Source of the DNA: Verrucomicrobiia bacterium DG1235
GTDB taxonomy: Bacteria > Verrucomicrobiota > Verrucomicrobiia > Opitutales > Opitutaceae
Direction of reading: 5' to 3'
DNA length: 64,000 bases
NCBI GenBank assembly: GCA_000155695.1
Contig: DS990592.1
Location: 372,001-436,000 of the forward strand
The notes under the pieces are model-generated. The model saw only the letters and a list, made by a program, of their open reading frames with translations, was not told where the DNA came from and searched no databases. Positions within the stretch are counted from its first letter, which is position 1, and the number at the start of each line of letters is the position of its first letter. Position numbers and translations under genes: made by a program. Shown here piece by piece: positions 1-7,516 of this stretch.

Positions 1-133
1 ACTGGGGGAAAACCTGAAGCTGAGCTTTGGGCTAGGCAATTTGCCTCAGGACTGTTTTACTCGTTTTTAGCGTTTCGGCTTTTCCTTTCGAAGCGCTGTT
101 CTTTCTGCCTAATCCTTATCCTCGCTGCCGATT

Positions 134-562
134 ATGAGACTGCTCGATTCTGTCCGTGCCCCGTTGCTTTGTGTTGTTTTAGCTTTGTTCGCGTCTTCAG
201 CTCGGGCGGATTTCGAGACGTTTGCGATTGGGAGCGCGATCGATACGCTGGACCACTTTATGCAGGCGGGGGTGGATCGGAATCCGAGTCGCGGGGCGAT
301 TTTGATGGAGTCTTTCGAGGTCGACGAGCGGCGGACGGAGTACGAGACGCGACGGCTGTATCGGAGGGAGCGGGATTTACTGGCGGGCTATGTGTCGATC
401 TCGAGCGACATTTATGGATATGAGATCGAGAAGAGTTTGTTTGGGACGAGCGTCGAGGTGGAGGGCGGTATCGAGACGGAGGAGGGGCTGACGGCGGAGT
501 TTAGGGCTAGGGTGGTTTACCGGGGGAATCGCTGGTTGATCGCGCATCTGGAGATTGAGTAG
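134..562 (+). CDS. Small secreted protein of unknown function
   Basis: A 142-residue protein with a clear N-terminal signal peptide: basic start, hydrophobic stretch to about residue 22, likely cleavage after SARA. The mature part is about 117 residues, acidic, and without cysteines. The pattern (helical first half, then a strand-rich end closing with GNRWLIAHLEIE) resembles periplasmic NTF2-like or SnoaL-like proteins, but I do not recognise a family. ATG at 134 is the first start that gives a signal peptide. It stands alone; the stop codon lies inside a tract of imperfect 7-bp repeats. Confidence 0.6.
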   Translation: MRLLDSVRAPLLCVVLALFASSARADFETFAIGSAIDTLDHFMQAGVDRNPSRGAILMESFEVDERRTEYETRRLYRRERDLLAGYVSISSDIYGYEIEKSLFGTSVEVEGGIETEEGLTAEFRARVVYRGNRWLIAHLEIE

Positions 563-591
563 TGAGTGGTGAGTTTGGGGAAATGGGGGAT
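557..591 (+). repeat. Heptanucleotide tract (5 imperfect units)
   Basis: Five consecutive 7-bp units (GAGTAGT, GAGTGGT, GAGTTTG, GGGAAAT, GGGGGAT) overlap the stop codon of the preceding gene. Similar 7-bp-period tracts occur at 4767, 51599, 55534, 57707 and 58119. Confidence 0.5.
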
Positions 592-710
592 TTCGGGGAG
601 TGGGCTTGCTTTATAAATTGAAAAGCTAGCTTGGGTGAATTGTGATGGGGACGTATCTGGTGAATTGCCGCGTTTTGGCAGTTGCCATCGTTTAACTCCT
701 GTACCCTAAA

Positions 711-1175
711 ATGAATACATCGCTTATTACGATCGCTGGCATCGGCCCTTCTGCGGCTGCCATCCTCGCGAAAAATGGATACGCTTGCGTTGAGGACATT
801 GCGAAGAGCGATGTCGAGACGCTTTGCGAAGTGCCGGGTTTCGGTCCGGTACGGGCTGAAAATGTGATCGCCGCGGCGCGGGCGATTGCGCCGCTTGCCA
901 AGGCCAATAAGGCCAATAAGGCCAAGGGCGGACCGAGCAAGCCTAAGAAGGCAAAGGTGGAGAAGGCCTCAAAGTCGAAGAAGGCAAAGGTGGAGAAGGC
1001 CTCAAAGTCGAAGAAGGCAAAGGTGGAGAAGGCCTCAAAGTCGAAGAAGGAGAAGGCTCCGAAATCGAAGAAGGGGAAGTCAGACAAAAAGAAGAAAAAG
1101 GGGAAGAAAGGCGGAAAGTCCGCCAAGTCTTCCAAGCAAAAGAAGAAGTCGAAGAAAAAGTCCGTTAAGAAATAG
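711..1175 (+). CDS. Helix-hairpin-helix protein with Lys-rich histone H1-like tail
   Basis: 154 residues. Residues 1-60 form a helix-hairpin-helix unit with the hairpins GIGPSAA (about 10-16) and VPGFGPVRA (about 44-52), as in non-specific DNA-binding HhH proteins. From about residue 63 the protein is almost only Lys, Ala, Ser, Glu and Pro, with the 11-residue unit KAKVEKASKSK repeated three times, ending in a dense Lys run. This is the composition of bacterial H1-like / AlgP-like tails that bind DNA by charge. The inferred role is a nucleoid-associated or DNA-compacting protein. The length of the tail probably varies between strains because it is built of exact DNA repeats. Confidence 0.65.
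   Translation: MNTSLITIAGIGPSAAAILAKNGYACVEDIAKSDVETLCEVPGFGPVRAENVIAAARAIAPLAKANKANKAKGGPSKPKKAKVEKASKSKKAKVEKASKSKKAKVEKASKSKKEKAPKSKKGKSDKKKKKGKKGGKSAKSSKQKKKSKKKSVKK
948..1070 (+). repeat. Tandem 33-bp repeat, 3 exact copies plus a partial one
   Basis: Units at 948-980, 981-1013 and 1014-1046 are identical at the DNA level; 1047-1070 is a shortened, diverged fourth copy. Each encodes one KAKVEKASKSK unit of the Lys-rich tail. DNA-level identity points to recent expansion by slippage or recombination. Confidence 0.85.
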
Positions 1176-1193
1176 GGACGAGTTCTGGGGCGG

Positions 1194-1970
1194 CTACTTC
1201 ACTTTTCCGGCTTCGTTTTCGAGAAGGACGTTTGAGACGACTGCGGTGTCGGAGGTGACTGGCAGGTGTGAGGTGAAGGCGATGCCGACGTAGAATGGGC
1301 CGTCGAGGCTGAGCTCAGCGGGTTTGCCGACTTGTTTGAGGGGACCGCCATTTTCGGTTGCCCAAAGAGTGAATTGATCGCCTTTTTTCTGGATGCCGAG
1401 GCGGACTGGCTTGCCTTTGGCGGGGACGTTGCTGGCGGAGGCTTCGACGCGGAGGTTTTCGTAGATGTCGGCTCCTTTGTCGGGGCGGGTGGCGAGGTGG
1501 ACGAGGCCGACGCCGTGGAGGGCTACCATGATTTCCTTGGCATCGTCATCGAGTTCCTGGCGGAAGATGAGCACGACTTTGCGGTCGCCGTAGCCGTCGG
1601 GATTTGGAAATTCGATGTCGGCTGCTAGGGAGACGTCGCCTTCCATGCGTTTCCAGAGGTAGCGAAACTCGTCGCGGAAGTACCAGATGTTATATCCGGC
1701 GGAGTCGATGGTGTAGGATCCGGTTTCGGCGTCGTAGCTAGCGGAGCCGGGGACGAGCGGGCCGCCGACGTCGGACTGGCCTTGGAAGATGCCGATGGGT
1801 TCGTCGAAGTTGACGGTGGGGCGGTGGAAGCCGGCGGGAGGCGGGACTTGCTGGTGGGTGGCTGAGCCTGGCTGAGCCCAGTCGGGGGCTTGGGGAGTGG
1901 CGGCATGGAGCAGCATTGCGGCGGCTAAAGCTGAGAAGGAAAGGAGCGGGGTACGGAGGGTATTTCGCAT
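1194..1970 (-). CDS. Secreted protein with concanavalin-like (DUF1349/LamG-type) fold
   Basis: 258 residues with a signal peptide (about 1-24, ending LLHAATPQA). The body, with IGIFQGQSDVGG, YNIWYFRDEFRYLWKRMEGD and a late WATENGGPLKQVG segment, matches the beta-sandwich domain often found alone or fused to TolB-type propellers in Verrucomicrobiota and Planctomycetota. I infer a glycan-binding or structural role in the periplasm. No catalytic residues were recognised. ATG at 1970 gives the signal peptide directly. It is convergent with the HhH gene. Confidence 0.55.
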   Translation of the reverse strand: MRNTLRTPLLSFSALAAAMLLHAATPQAPDWAQPGSATHQQVPPPAGFHRPTVNFDEPIGIFQGQSDVGGPLVPGSASYDAETGSYTIDSAGYNIWYFRDEFRYLWKRMEGDVSLAADIEFPNPDGYGDRKVVLIFRQELDDDAKEIMVALHGVGLVHLATRPDKGADIYENLRVEASASNVPAKGKPVRLGIQKKGDQFTLWATENGGPLKQVGKPAELSLDGPFYVGIAFTSHLPVTSDTAVVSNVLLENEAGKVK

Positions 1971-2105
1971 AGGGGGCCGAATTTGGCAGGTAGTAGCCTC
2001 GAGGGGAATCCGAAAGCGTGGCTAGGGATGCGCAAATCTGCTAATGCGTAAGACTAGGGCTTTGGGCGCTTGGCAGGCAGGTCCGAGACCTTTTGGCGAA
2101 CGGGA

Positions 2106-2255
2106 ATGCTGGTGGGCGCGTGTATTGGGTTTTTGGTTACGTGTCTGTGGGTGGTTTTAGGGATCAAATGGGTTATGGGGCTGTTTTCTGTGGAGGGGCC
2201 GTTGATTTGTATAAAATCTACGTCTTGTATCAATGAAGTTGATAAACGTACCTAA
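2106..2255 (+). CDS. Possible small membrane protein (doubtful)
   Basis: ATG at 2106 opens 49 residues with one long hydrophobic stretch (GACIGFLVTCLWVVLGIKWVMGLF), then a short polar tail. No Shine-Dalgarno sequence and no recognised family. It may be chance coding in the 420-bp gap between two genes. The rest of that gap (1971-2393) is AT-rich toward the regulator downstream and shows nothing else I can name. Confidence 0.2.
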   Translation: MLVGACIGFLVTCLWVVLGIKWVMGLFSVEGPLICIKSTSCINEVDKRT

Positions 2256-2393
2256 TGATTGTTTTGTCTTTTATCATTTGTTAGTGGCGAATTTATAGTT
2301 TTTATTAAAAAAACCGATACCCCTTTGAAGGACTTTCCCCACGTAATGGCATGAAGCGCCGGTCTGTGCCTTATGATTCCCCCCCCAGCGACA

Positions 2394-4109
2394 ATGGCCA
2401 ATATTCTACTAGTTGATTCAGACGAGATTGCTCAGCGAGCCATGAAAGGCATTCTGGGGCGAGGGGATCATCGTTTCGTAGCGGTAGATTCAGTTGCCGA
2501 GGCGTGGAATTTCATTCGTCGCAACGTGAAGGTGGATCTTGTGATATTGGAGTTGAAGCTGAAGGGCGAAGGGGGGCTGCAGCTGATTCAGCGTCTGAAG
2601 GCGGACTGTTTTTTGAGTTCGATTCCTATGGTTGTCTACACGGCGCACGCTGACCGCGAGAGCGTGAAGACGGTGCTGCAGATCAAGGTGCAGAACTTTC
2701 TTCTCAAGCCTTACCGGGAGGAGGCGGTTTACGCGGAGATTTCGCGGTCTAAGGAGAATCCGTGGCGATTGAAGCTTTTCGAGAGCGCGAAGTCTTTTTG
2801 CGCCCGGACAAATCTTCCTGAGGAGAAGTTTCGGCGGATGCTGGTGGGTATGTGCGCGACTCTTGAAGCGTCGAAGGAGGTTTTGGTCGGGCTTACGAAG
2901 AAGCAGGAGATCGAGCCAATCGAGAAGGAGCTCGATAGGCTCTCAAAGCTCGCTCGAATGGTGGGGGCGCATGGGATTGTCGCTTGTGTGCAAGAGTTGA
3001 AGGCGAAGGTTAAGACGGTCGACTGGCCTGGGTTTGAGGCGAATTTGGAGGCTTTGGATTTCGCGGCTGGTCTTTTGTTTAACCATCTCAAGCCGTCGCA
3101 TTGTCCTGAGGATTTTCTTTCGGAGGCTGAGATCAACAGCGAGAAGGAGGCGCGGGAACGAGCCTTGTGGGAAAACGCGGCGTCGGAAGAGCGTTGTCCG
3201 GTAATTGGCTGGGAGCAGCTTCAGCGTGAAATCGACAAGCTATCGGATTGTCCGATCGTGGATTCTATCGCCGCTGGTTTTCAGATGTCGGCGACGGGGC
3301 ATCCGACCTCCTTGAGTCCGCTTCTGGATCTGGTGAGAAAGGATCCGGGGCTGACGGCTCAGATCTTGATGTCGGCGAACAAGCTTAAGAAGAAGGATAA
3401 GGAAGAGGGGGATTCCGCTATCGAAGAATCGCGTATGGCGGTGGGGCTGCTCGGGGAGAATCGCTTAGCGTCTTTGGCTGCCGGTTTCGTAACGGTGGAG
3501 GAGCGGATGTTTGATGCGCCGCCGCACGCGAGTTGGGCGAATTTCCGTATGTTTCAGTTGGGTACGGCTCGCTTGGCTCAGTTTGTCTGCAAGTATCTGG
3601 AGATGCCGAATCTCGAAGCTGCAGCTTACACTGGCGGGCTTCTGCATGACTTGGGTAAGATTTTGTTGATTCATCTGCATCCGTTCGCGTTTCAGGCGAT
3701 TCTGCAGTACGCGCTGCAGACGGGGGTGAAGCTGGAGACGGCGGAGCGCTTTTTCATTGGGGCGAGCACGCAGGAGATGGCTATCTATTTTGCGGAGAAG
3801 CACGGCTTGCCGCGTCGTTTCACCAATGTGTTGCGGTGGATGCATGATCCGGAGGACGCGACTGAAGACGCGGAGCTGGTGGCGCTCGTTTCTCTGGCTC
3901 GAGATCTGTGTCGCCACAATCATGTGGGTTTTGCCGGTGATACGCCTCAGGACAATGCTATCAGTTTGGCGGATACGCCCGAGTGGCGAGTGTTGCGCAG
4001 TCGTGTTTACCTGAATTTCGATCTGAAGAAGTTTGAACTGCAGGCCCATCGCGAGTGTCTTGAGCTCAAGCGTGAATTGCTTGGATTGGTATCGAAAAAC
4101 GATCAGTAA
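2394..4109 (+). CDS. Receiver-HDOD response regulator with altered phospho-acceptor
   Basis: About 571 residues from ATG 2394 (an in-frame ATG at 2373 would add seven residues; the receiver fold starts right after the second). Numbered from 2373, residues 9-125 are a CheY-like receiver with T in VVYTAHA and K in LLKPY, but the usual Asp at the end of strand 3 is Glu60 (VILELKL) and the acidic pocket reads D15-S16-D17. A helical linker follows (about 140-270), then an HDOD domain (about 275-470) keeping HDLGK at the HD position. HDOD proteins act in signalling, motility and stress control. I infer a receiver that is locked or phosphorylation-independent. It stands alone, with no adjacent kinase. 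Confidence 0.8.
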   Translation: MANILLVDSDEIAQRAMKGILGRGDHRFVAVDSVAEAWNFIRRNVKVDLVILELKLKGEGGLQLIQRLKADCFLSSIPMVVYTAHADRESVKTVLQIKVQNFLLKPYREEAVYAEISRSKENPWRLKLFESAKSFCARTNLPEEKFRRMLVGMCATLEASKEVLVGLTKKQEIEPIEKELDRLSKLARMVGAHGIVACVQELKAKVKTVDWPGFEANLEALDFAAGLLFNHLKPSHCPEDFLSEAEINSEKEARERALWENAASEERCPVIGWEQLQREIDKLSDCPIVDSIAAGFQMSATGHPTSLSPLLDLVRKDPGLTAQILMSANKLKKKDKEEGDSAIEESRMAVGLLGENRLASLAAGFVTVEERMFDAPPHASWANFRMFQLGTARLAQFVCKYLEMPNLEAAAYTGGLLHDLGKILLIHLHPFAFQAILQYALQTGVKLETAERFFIGASTQEMAIYFAEKHGLPRRFTNVLRWMHDPEDATEDAELVALVSLARDLCRHNHVGFAGDTPQDNAISLADTPEWRVLRSRVYLNFDLKKFELQAHRECLELKRELLGLVSKNDQ

Positions 4110-4225
4110 ATACTGCAGTCAAAGTGACTGTCCAAGAGTTGTTCGAGCGTGCTTTGGCCTATCTCTGATTGGCCTTGTCGATTAGTATCAGCTATTTGAG
4201 TACAAACCCTAAGTCTATCCAACCT

Positions 4226-4765
4226 ATGAAAAAGTTATCTCTGTTGTTGCTCGCATTTGTAGCATTGTCTGTTCAGGGCGTCTCCGCCGCGCATCATGAA
4301 GGGGAGGATTATCTCCTGAAGTCAGTCTTGCTGCAGAAGCAGGATTTTTCAACGGGTCGCCTTATTGAATTGGCGAATGCGTTTTCCGAGGAAGGTTACG
4401 ACTGGCAGCCCGCTGAGGGAATACGCTCGGTGAAGGACGCCGTCCTGCATGTTGCGGCTGGTAATTATTTTCTTGCTACGAAGCTAGGCGCTACGCTTCC
4501 GGAAGGGATTGAGCCGTTCAGTCTTGAGAAGACGATTGAAACGAAGGCCGAGGCGATTGCGACTTTGGAGGCTTCGGTTGAGTTTGCTCGGAAGACGGTT
4601 GTGGGACTTTCCGAGTCCGAGCTTGAGGAGAAGTCGGATTTTTTTGGTAACGAGGTGAACAAGCTCTTTATTCTGCTGCAGTGGAGTGATCACACGAATG
4701 AGCATTTGGGGCAGCTGATCGCTTATGCGCGCTCATCCGGAGTGGTTCCGCCTTGGAGCCAGTAA
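4226..4765 (+). CDS. Exported DinB-family protein
   Basis: 179 residues from ATG 4226, chosen because it opens a good signal peptide (MKKLSLLLLAFVALS, cleavage near SAAHH). The mature part has the DinB four-helix pattern: a first helix with FSTGRLIELANAF, then WQPAEGIRSVKDAVLHVA, with a His in each of HVAAGN and HTNEHLGQL, which would be the metal-binding triad of the DinB/YfiT fold. Bacterial members of this type are often thiol- or metal-dependent transferases of unknown substrate. It lies 116 bp after the HDOD gene. Confidence 0.65.
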   Translation: MKKLSLLLLAFVALSVQGVSAAHHEGEDYLLKSVLLQKQDFSTGRLIELANAFSEEGYDWQPAEGIRSVKDAVLHVAAGNYFLATKLGATLPEGIEPFSLEKTIETKAEAIATLEASVEFARKTVVGLSESELEEKSDFFGNEVNKLFILLQWSDHTNEHLGQLIAYARSSGVVPPWSQ

Positions 4766-4766
4766 G

Positions 4767-4794
4767 GAGTAGTGAGTAGTGGTTGGTGAATTGA
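4767..4794 (+). repeat. Heptanucleotide tract (4 units)
   Basis: GAGTAGT, GAGTAGT, GGTTGGT, GAATTGA start directly after the DinB-like stop codon. Same 7-bp period as the tracts near 557 and 55534. Confidence 0.5.
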
Positions 4795-4818
4795 CGGGGG
4801 TGAGTTTTGCTGGGAGGT

Positions 4819-5607
4819 TTAGGATGGTTTGGGGTGGGTGAACTCGCTTTCGTTCCACTTGATTTCGTGCGGATCGAAGCCGCAGGCTAGGGTGGGCTTT
4901 ATGATATCGAAATAAGGGGAGAGGTCGAAGTCTCCGGGGGCGAAGAGACTGTGGTGCCGGATATGGGCTTGCTCTTCGTAGACGATGGTGCCGTGGGGCG
5001 TGCGTTCTCCGTCGACTCGGAATTCCGGTAGGATGGGGTACTTGATGGTGTGAAAGGTTTCGGCGATGAGGGAGGAGCAGATGGCGCGGGTAGGATCCCC
5101 GCTTCCGATGGCGAGGAGCTTGCGTCTCCATTTGTTGGGTACGGGCGGTTTTTGGATAAGGTAGCGGGCGAGATCGAATATGTTCTTGAGATCGTAGCTG
5201 TTGCCAAGCCGGGTCATGGAATAGGCGATGAGGGAGTCGATCTCGGCGCTTGAAAGTCCGGAGGGGCGGCAGATGCGGGTGTGTGTGTCGGCGTAGATAT
5301 TGAGTGGCGACAGGCGCACGCCGTCGATGATGTCGGCTTCGAGCAAGGTCTTCGATGCGGGGTTTTCGGGATCTTCATCAACGGCGTCGCCGATGTAGAG
5401 AGCGGCGTGCGACCAGGTGGACTGGGTTAGGTACTTGATGGCGATGCTGAAGCGGCTGCGGCCTTCGACGAGGAGCACGTCTCCTTTTTTCAGGGTTTTG
5501 GCGAGCTCGTTAACTGAGCAGGTGGCGACGCGTACGCCGCGTTGGCTAGGTTGTGAGAGGTAGCTGGCCAGCTTTCGGCCAATGGAGCGAGTGAAGGGTA
5601 GGGGCAC
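4819..5607 (-). CDS. YiiX/YebB-like NlpC/P60-fold cysteine hydrolase
   Basis: 262 residues. It shows the circularly permuted NlpC/P60 (papain-like) layout: KKGDVLLVEG, then the catalytic His in STWSHAALYIG (about residue 87) and the nucleophile in AICSSLIAETF (Cys near residue 177). Such enzymes act on peptidoglycan peptides, acyl chains or amides. No signal peptide is visible, so it may be cytoplasmic or peripheral. The start is GTG at 5607; no in-frame ATG lies close upstream. It is convergent with the DinB-like gene. Confidence 0.65.
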   Translation of the reverse strand: MPLPFTRSIGRKLASYLSQPSQRGVRVATCSVNELAKTLKKGDVLLVEGRSRFSIAIKYLTQSTWSHAALYIGDAVDEDPENPASKTLLEADIIDGVRLSPLNIYADTHTRICRPSGLSSAEIDSLIAYSMTRLGNSYDLKNIFDLARYLIQKPPVPNKWRRKLLAIGSGDPTRAICSSLIAETFHTIKYPILPEFRVDGERTPHGTIVYEEQAHIRHHSLFAPGDFDLSPYFDIIKPTLACGFDPHEIKWNESEFTHPKPS

Positions 5608-5674
5608 GGGATGAGGATTCAGGATTGTTGAGCTGGAATCAAGCGGACAATACGTGTAAAGGGGTTGGATCGGG

Positions 5675-7318
5675 CTATGCTTCGTGTAGGGAGATTTTGG
5701 CGACGCGTCGAACGTAGTAGTGTACGCGTTTGAGATTGCCTATCAGGTCGGATTCGAGGCGGAAGAGTTCCATGCGTGTGAGTTCTCGGCCGACGAGTCG
5801 CGTTTGGAGATCGCGTTCCGCGGTTTCGGCGAGTTTGTTGTAGGCCTCTTTTGCGGCGAGGAGCTTTTTGATGTCGTCCGGGTCGCGGTTGGTGGTTACC
5901 AGCATGGCGAGACGCATGTTTTTAAGGAGTTCCTGATGGAGGCTTAAAAGGGCCTTCTTCGTGGCGTCGCTGATCACGAGTCCGGTTCGCAGGCGGTCGT
6001 GTCCGAGGGGTAGGATATGGTTGTCTAGGGTGTCGCCGATGTTTTCCCATGTATTGACGAGAGTGATCACTTCGTGAATGGCGGCTTGGTCGCGCTTCTC
6101 GAGTTTGGTGGCGTCGATTTTGGCGAGGTAGTTGAGGATCTCGGTTTGCAGGTCGTCGACTTCGTCGTCGCATTTGGCGAGCTCGTTAAGTCTGGAGGCG
6201 TCACTGCTGATGGCGGCGATTGGGATTTCTTCGGACATTTTAAGGGCAATCGCGGCGAGGCGTCCGGTTTCGAGTCGGGCGCGGTCGATAGCGAGCGACG
6301 GTGTATCGAGAAAGAGGGGGTCGAGGTAGATCGGCTTCGAGGCGTTTTGTGGTCTGTGTATTTTATCTGGCACTACGCGGTAGGCGAGTCGGGCGAGCGG
6401 TCCGGCGAATCCGATGAAAATGAGGAGATTGATTACGTTGAAGACGGTGTGGGCGATCGCGATCTTTCGTCCAAGGGAGTGATCGCCTAGGAGGGAGTCC
6501 GCCAGATACTGGCTCGCTTCGGAAAGCTGTGGAATGAAGGCGACCCAGAGGGCGACGCCAACGGTATTGAACACGACATGGATGAAGACGATTCGCCATG
6601 CGGCGGGCGGGCGTCCGAGGGCTGCGAGGGCGGCGGTGATGCAGGTGCCGATATTTGCTCCGAAGGCGATGGAGATGGCTCCTTCTAGGGGGAGCAGTCC
6701 TTGGTTTGCGAATACCATGGCGAGCCCGATTGTCGCGGCGGAGCTTTGTACGATAGCGGTAAAGGCGAGCCCGATGAGAATGCCCCATAAGGGAGAGTCG
6801 ATGGTTTGCATCGCGTCCAGAAAGGGTTGGTAGGTTCGCAGCGGGCGGGTGGCGTCTCCCATCTCCTGCATGCCGAAGAAAATGGCTCCGAGCCCGAGGA
6901 TGAGCATGCCAACTTGAGAGAGGCGCTCGTATTTTTTGATGAAGGAGAGGACGAGGCCGAGGGCGAGGAGGGGGGCGCCCGCTTCGGCGATTTTGAATGC
7001 GATGATTTGAGCGGTGACGGTGGAGCCGACATTTGCTCCGAAGATGACGCCGACGCTTTGGGCGGCGGTGATGAGTCCGACTGAGGAGAAGCCGACGAGC
7101 AGGACAGTGGTGACTGAAGAGGATTGGACAGTGGCGGTGATGGCGATGCCGCTGAGGGTCGCGGTGAAGCGGTTTTTGGTGAAGGCTCCGAGCAGGGCTT
7201 TCATGCGGGCTCCGGCGAGGTTGTTGAGGGCCTGGGTCATGAGGGACATGCCCAGAATGAAAATGGCTAGACCGCCGAGGAGGGAGATGAGGATAGAGCC
7301 GATATTGGGGGAATTCAT
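5675..7318 (-). CDS. Na+/phosphate cotransporter with PhoU-like tail
   Basis: 547 residues from ATG 7318 (a longer frame starts at 7372, but membrane segment 1 starts right after 7318). It has two inverted Na/Pi-cotransporter repeats, each carrying the QSS signature (QSSSVTT and QSSAATIG), with about eight membrane helices to residue 330. The last 200 residues are helical and PhoU-like, as in bacterial NptA/YjbB proteins. It would take up or export phosphate driven by sodium, consistent with a marine lifestyle. Single gene; no pho box recognised. Confidence 0.85.
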   Translation of the reverse strand: MNSPNIGSILISLLGGLAIFILGMSLMTQALNNLAGARMKALLGAFTKNRFTATLSGIAITATVQSSSVTTVLLVGFSSVGLITAAQSVGVIFGANVGSTVTAQIIAFKIAEAGAPLLALGLVLSFIKKYERLSQVGMLILGLGAIFFGMQEMGDATRPLRTYQPFLDAMQTIDSPLWGILIGLAFTAIVQSSAATIGLAMVFANQGLLPLEGAISIAFGANIGTCITAALAALGRPPAAWRIVFIHVVFNTVGVALWVAFIPQLSEASQYLADSLLGDHSLGRKIAIAHTVFNVINLLIFIGFAGPLARLAYRVVPDKIHRPQNASKPIYLDPLFLDTPSLAIDRARLETGRLAAIALKMSEEIPIAAISSDASRLNELAKCDDEVDDLQTEILNYLAKIDATKLEKRDQAAIHEVITLVNTWENIGDTLDNHILPLGHDRLRTGLVISDATKKALLSLHQELLKNMRLAMLVTTNRDPDDIKKLLAAKEAYNKLAETAERDLQTRLVGRELTRMELFRLESDLIGNLKRVHYYVRRVAKISLHEA

Positions 7319-7440
7319 GAAAGCAATAGTTGAAGGGGGTGGTTGGATGAGCGGGGAGCAGCCTGTTCTCAAATGATACGGCAGGGAGGATTTTTCAAGC
7401 GGCGACTGTGCGCGGATGCGTCTTGCGGTGAGCTAGACGC

Positions 7441-7469
7441 AAAAAAATCGCGCCGGGCGGGGCGCGATT
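7441..7469 (-). terminator. Rho-independent terminator of the pectate-lyase-fold gene
   Basis: A 9-bp stem (7446-7454 with 7461-7469, arm AATCGCGCC) and a run of seven T on the minus strand (7441-7447), placed just after the gene that ends at 7517. Confidence 0.8.
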
Positions 7470-7516
7470 GGTGGTGCGGTGGTGATTCGCCGATGAGATG
7501 GTCTCTTCGGGTCTCT

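Noticed and set aside
692-1135. Long minus-strand frame with Phe-rich repeats
   Set aside because: It is the antisense shadow of the Lys-rich repeats of the HhH gene (AAG codons read as CTT/TTC); no independent start signal or family.
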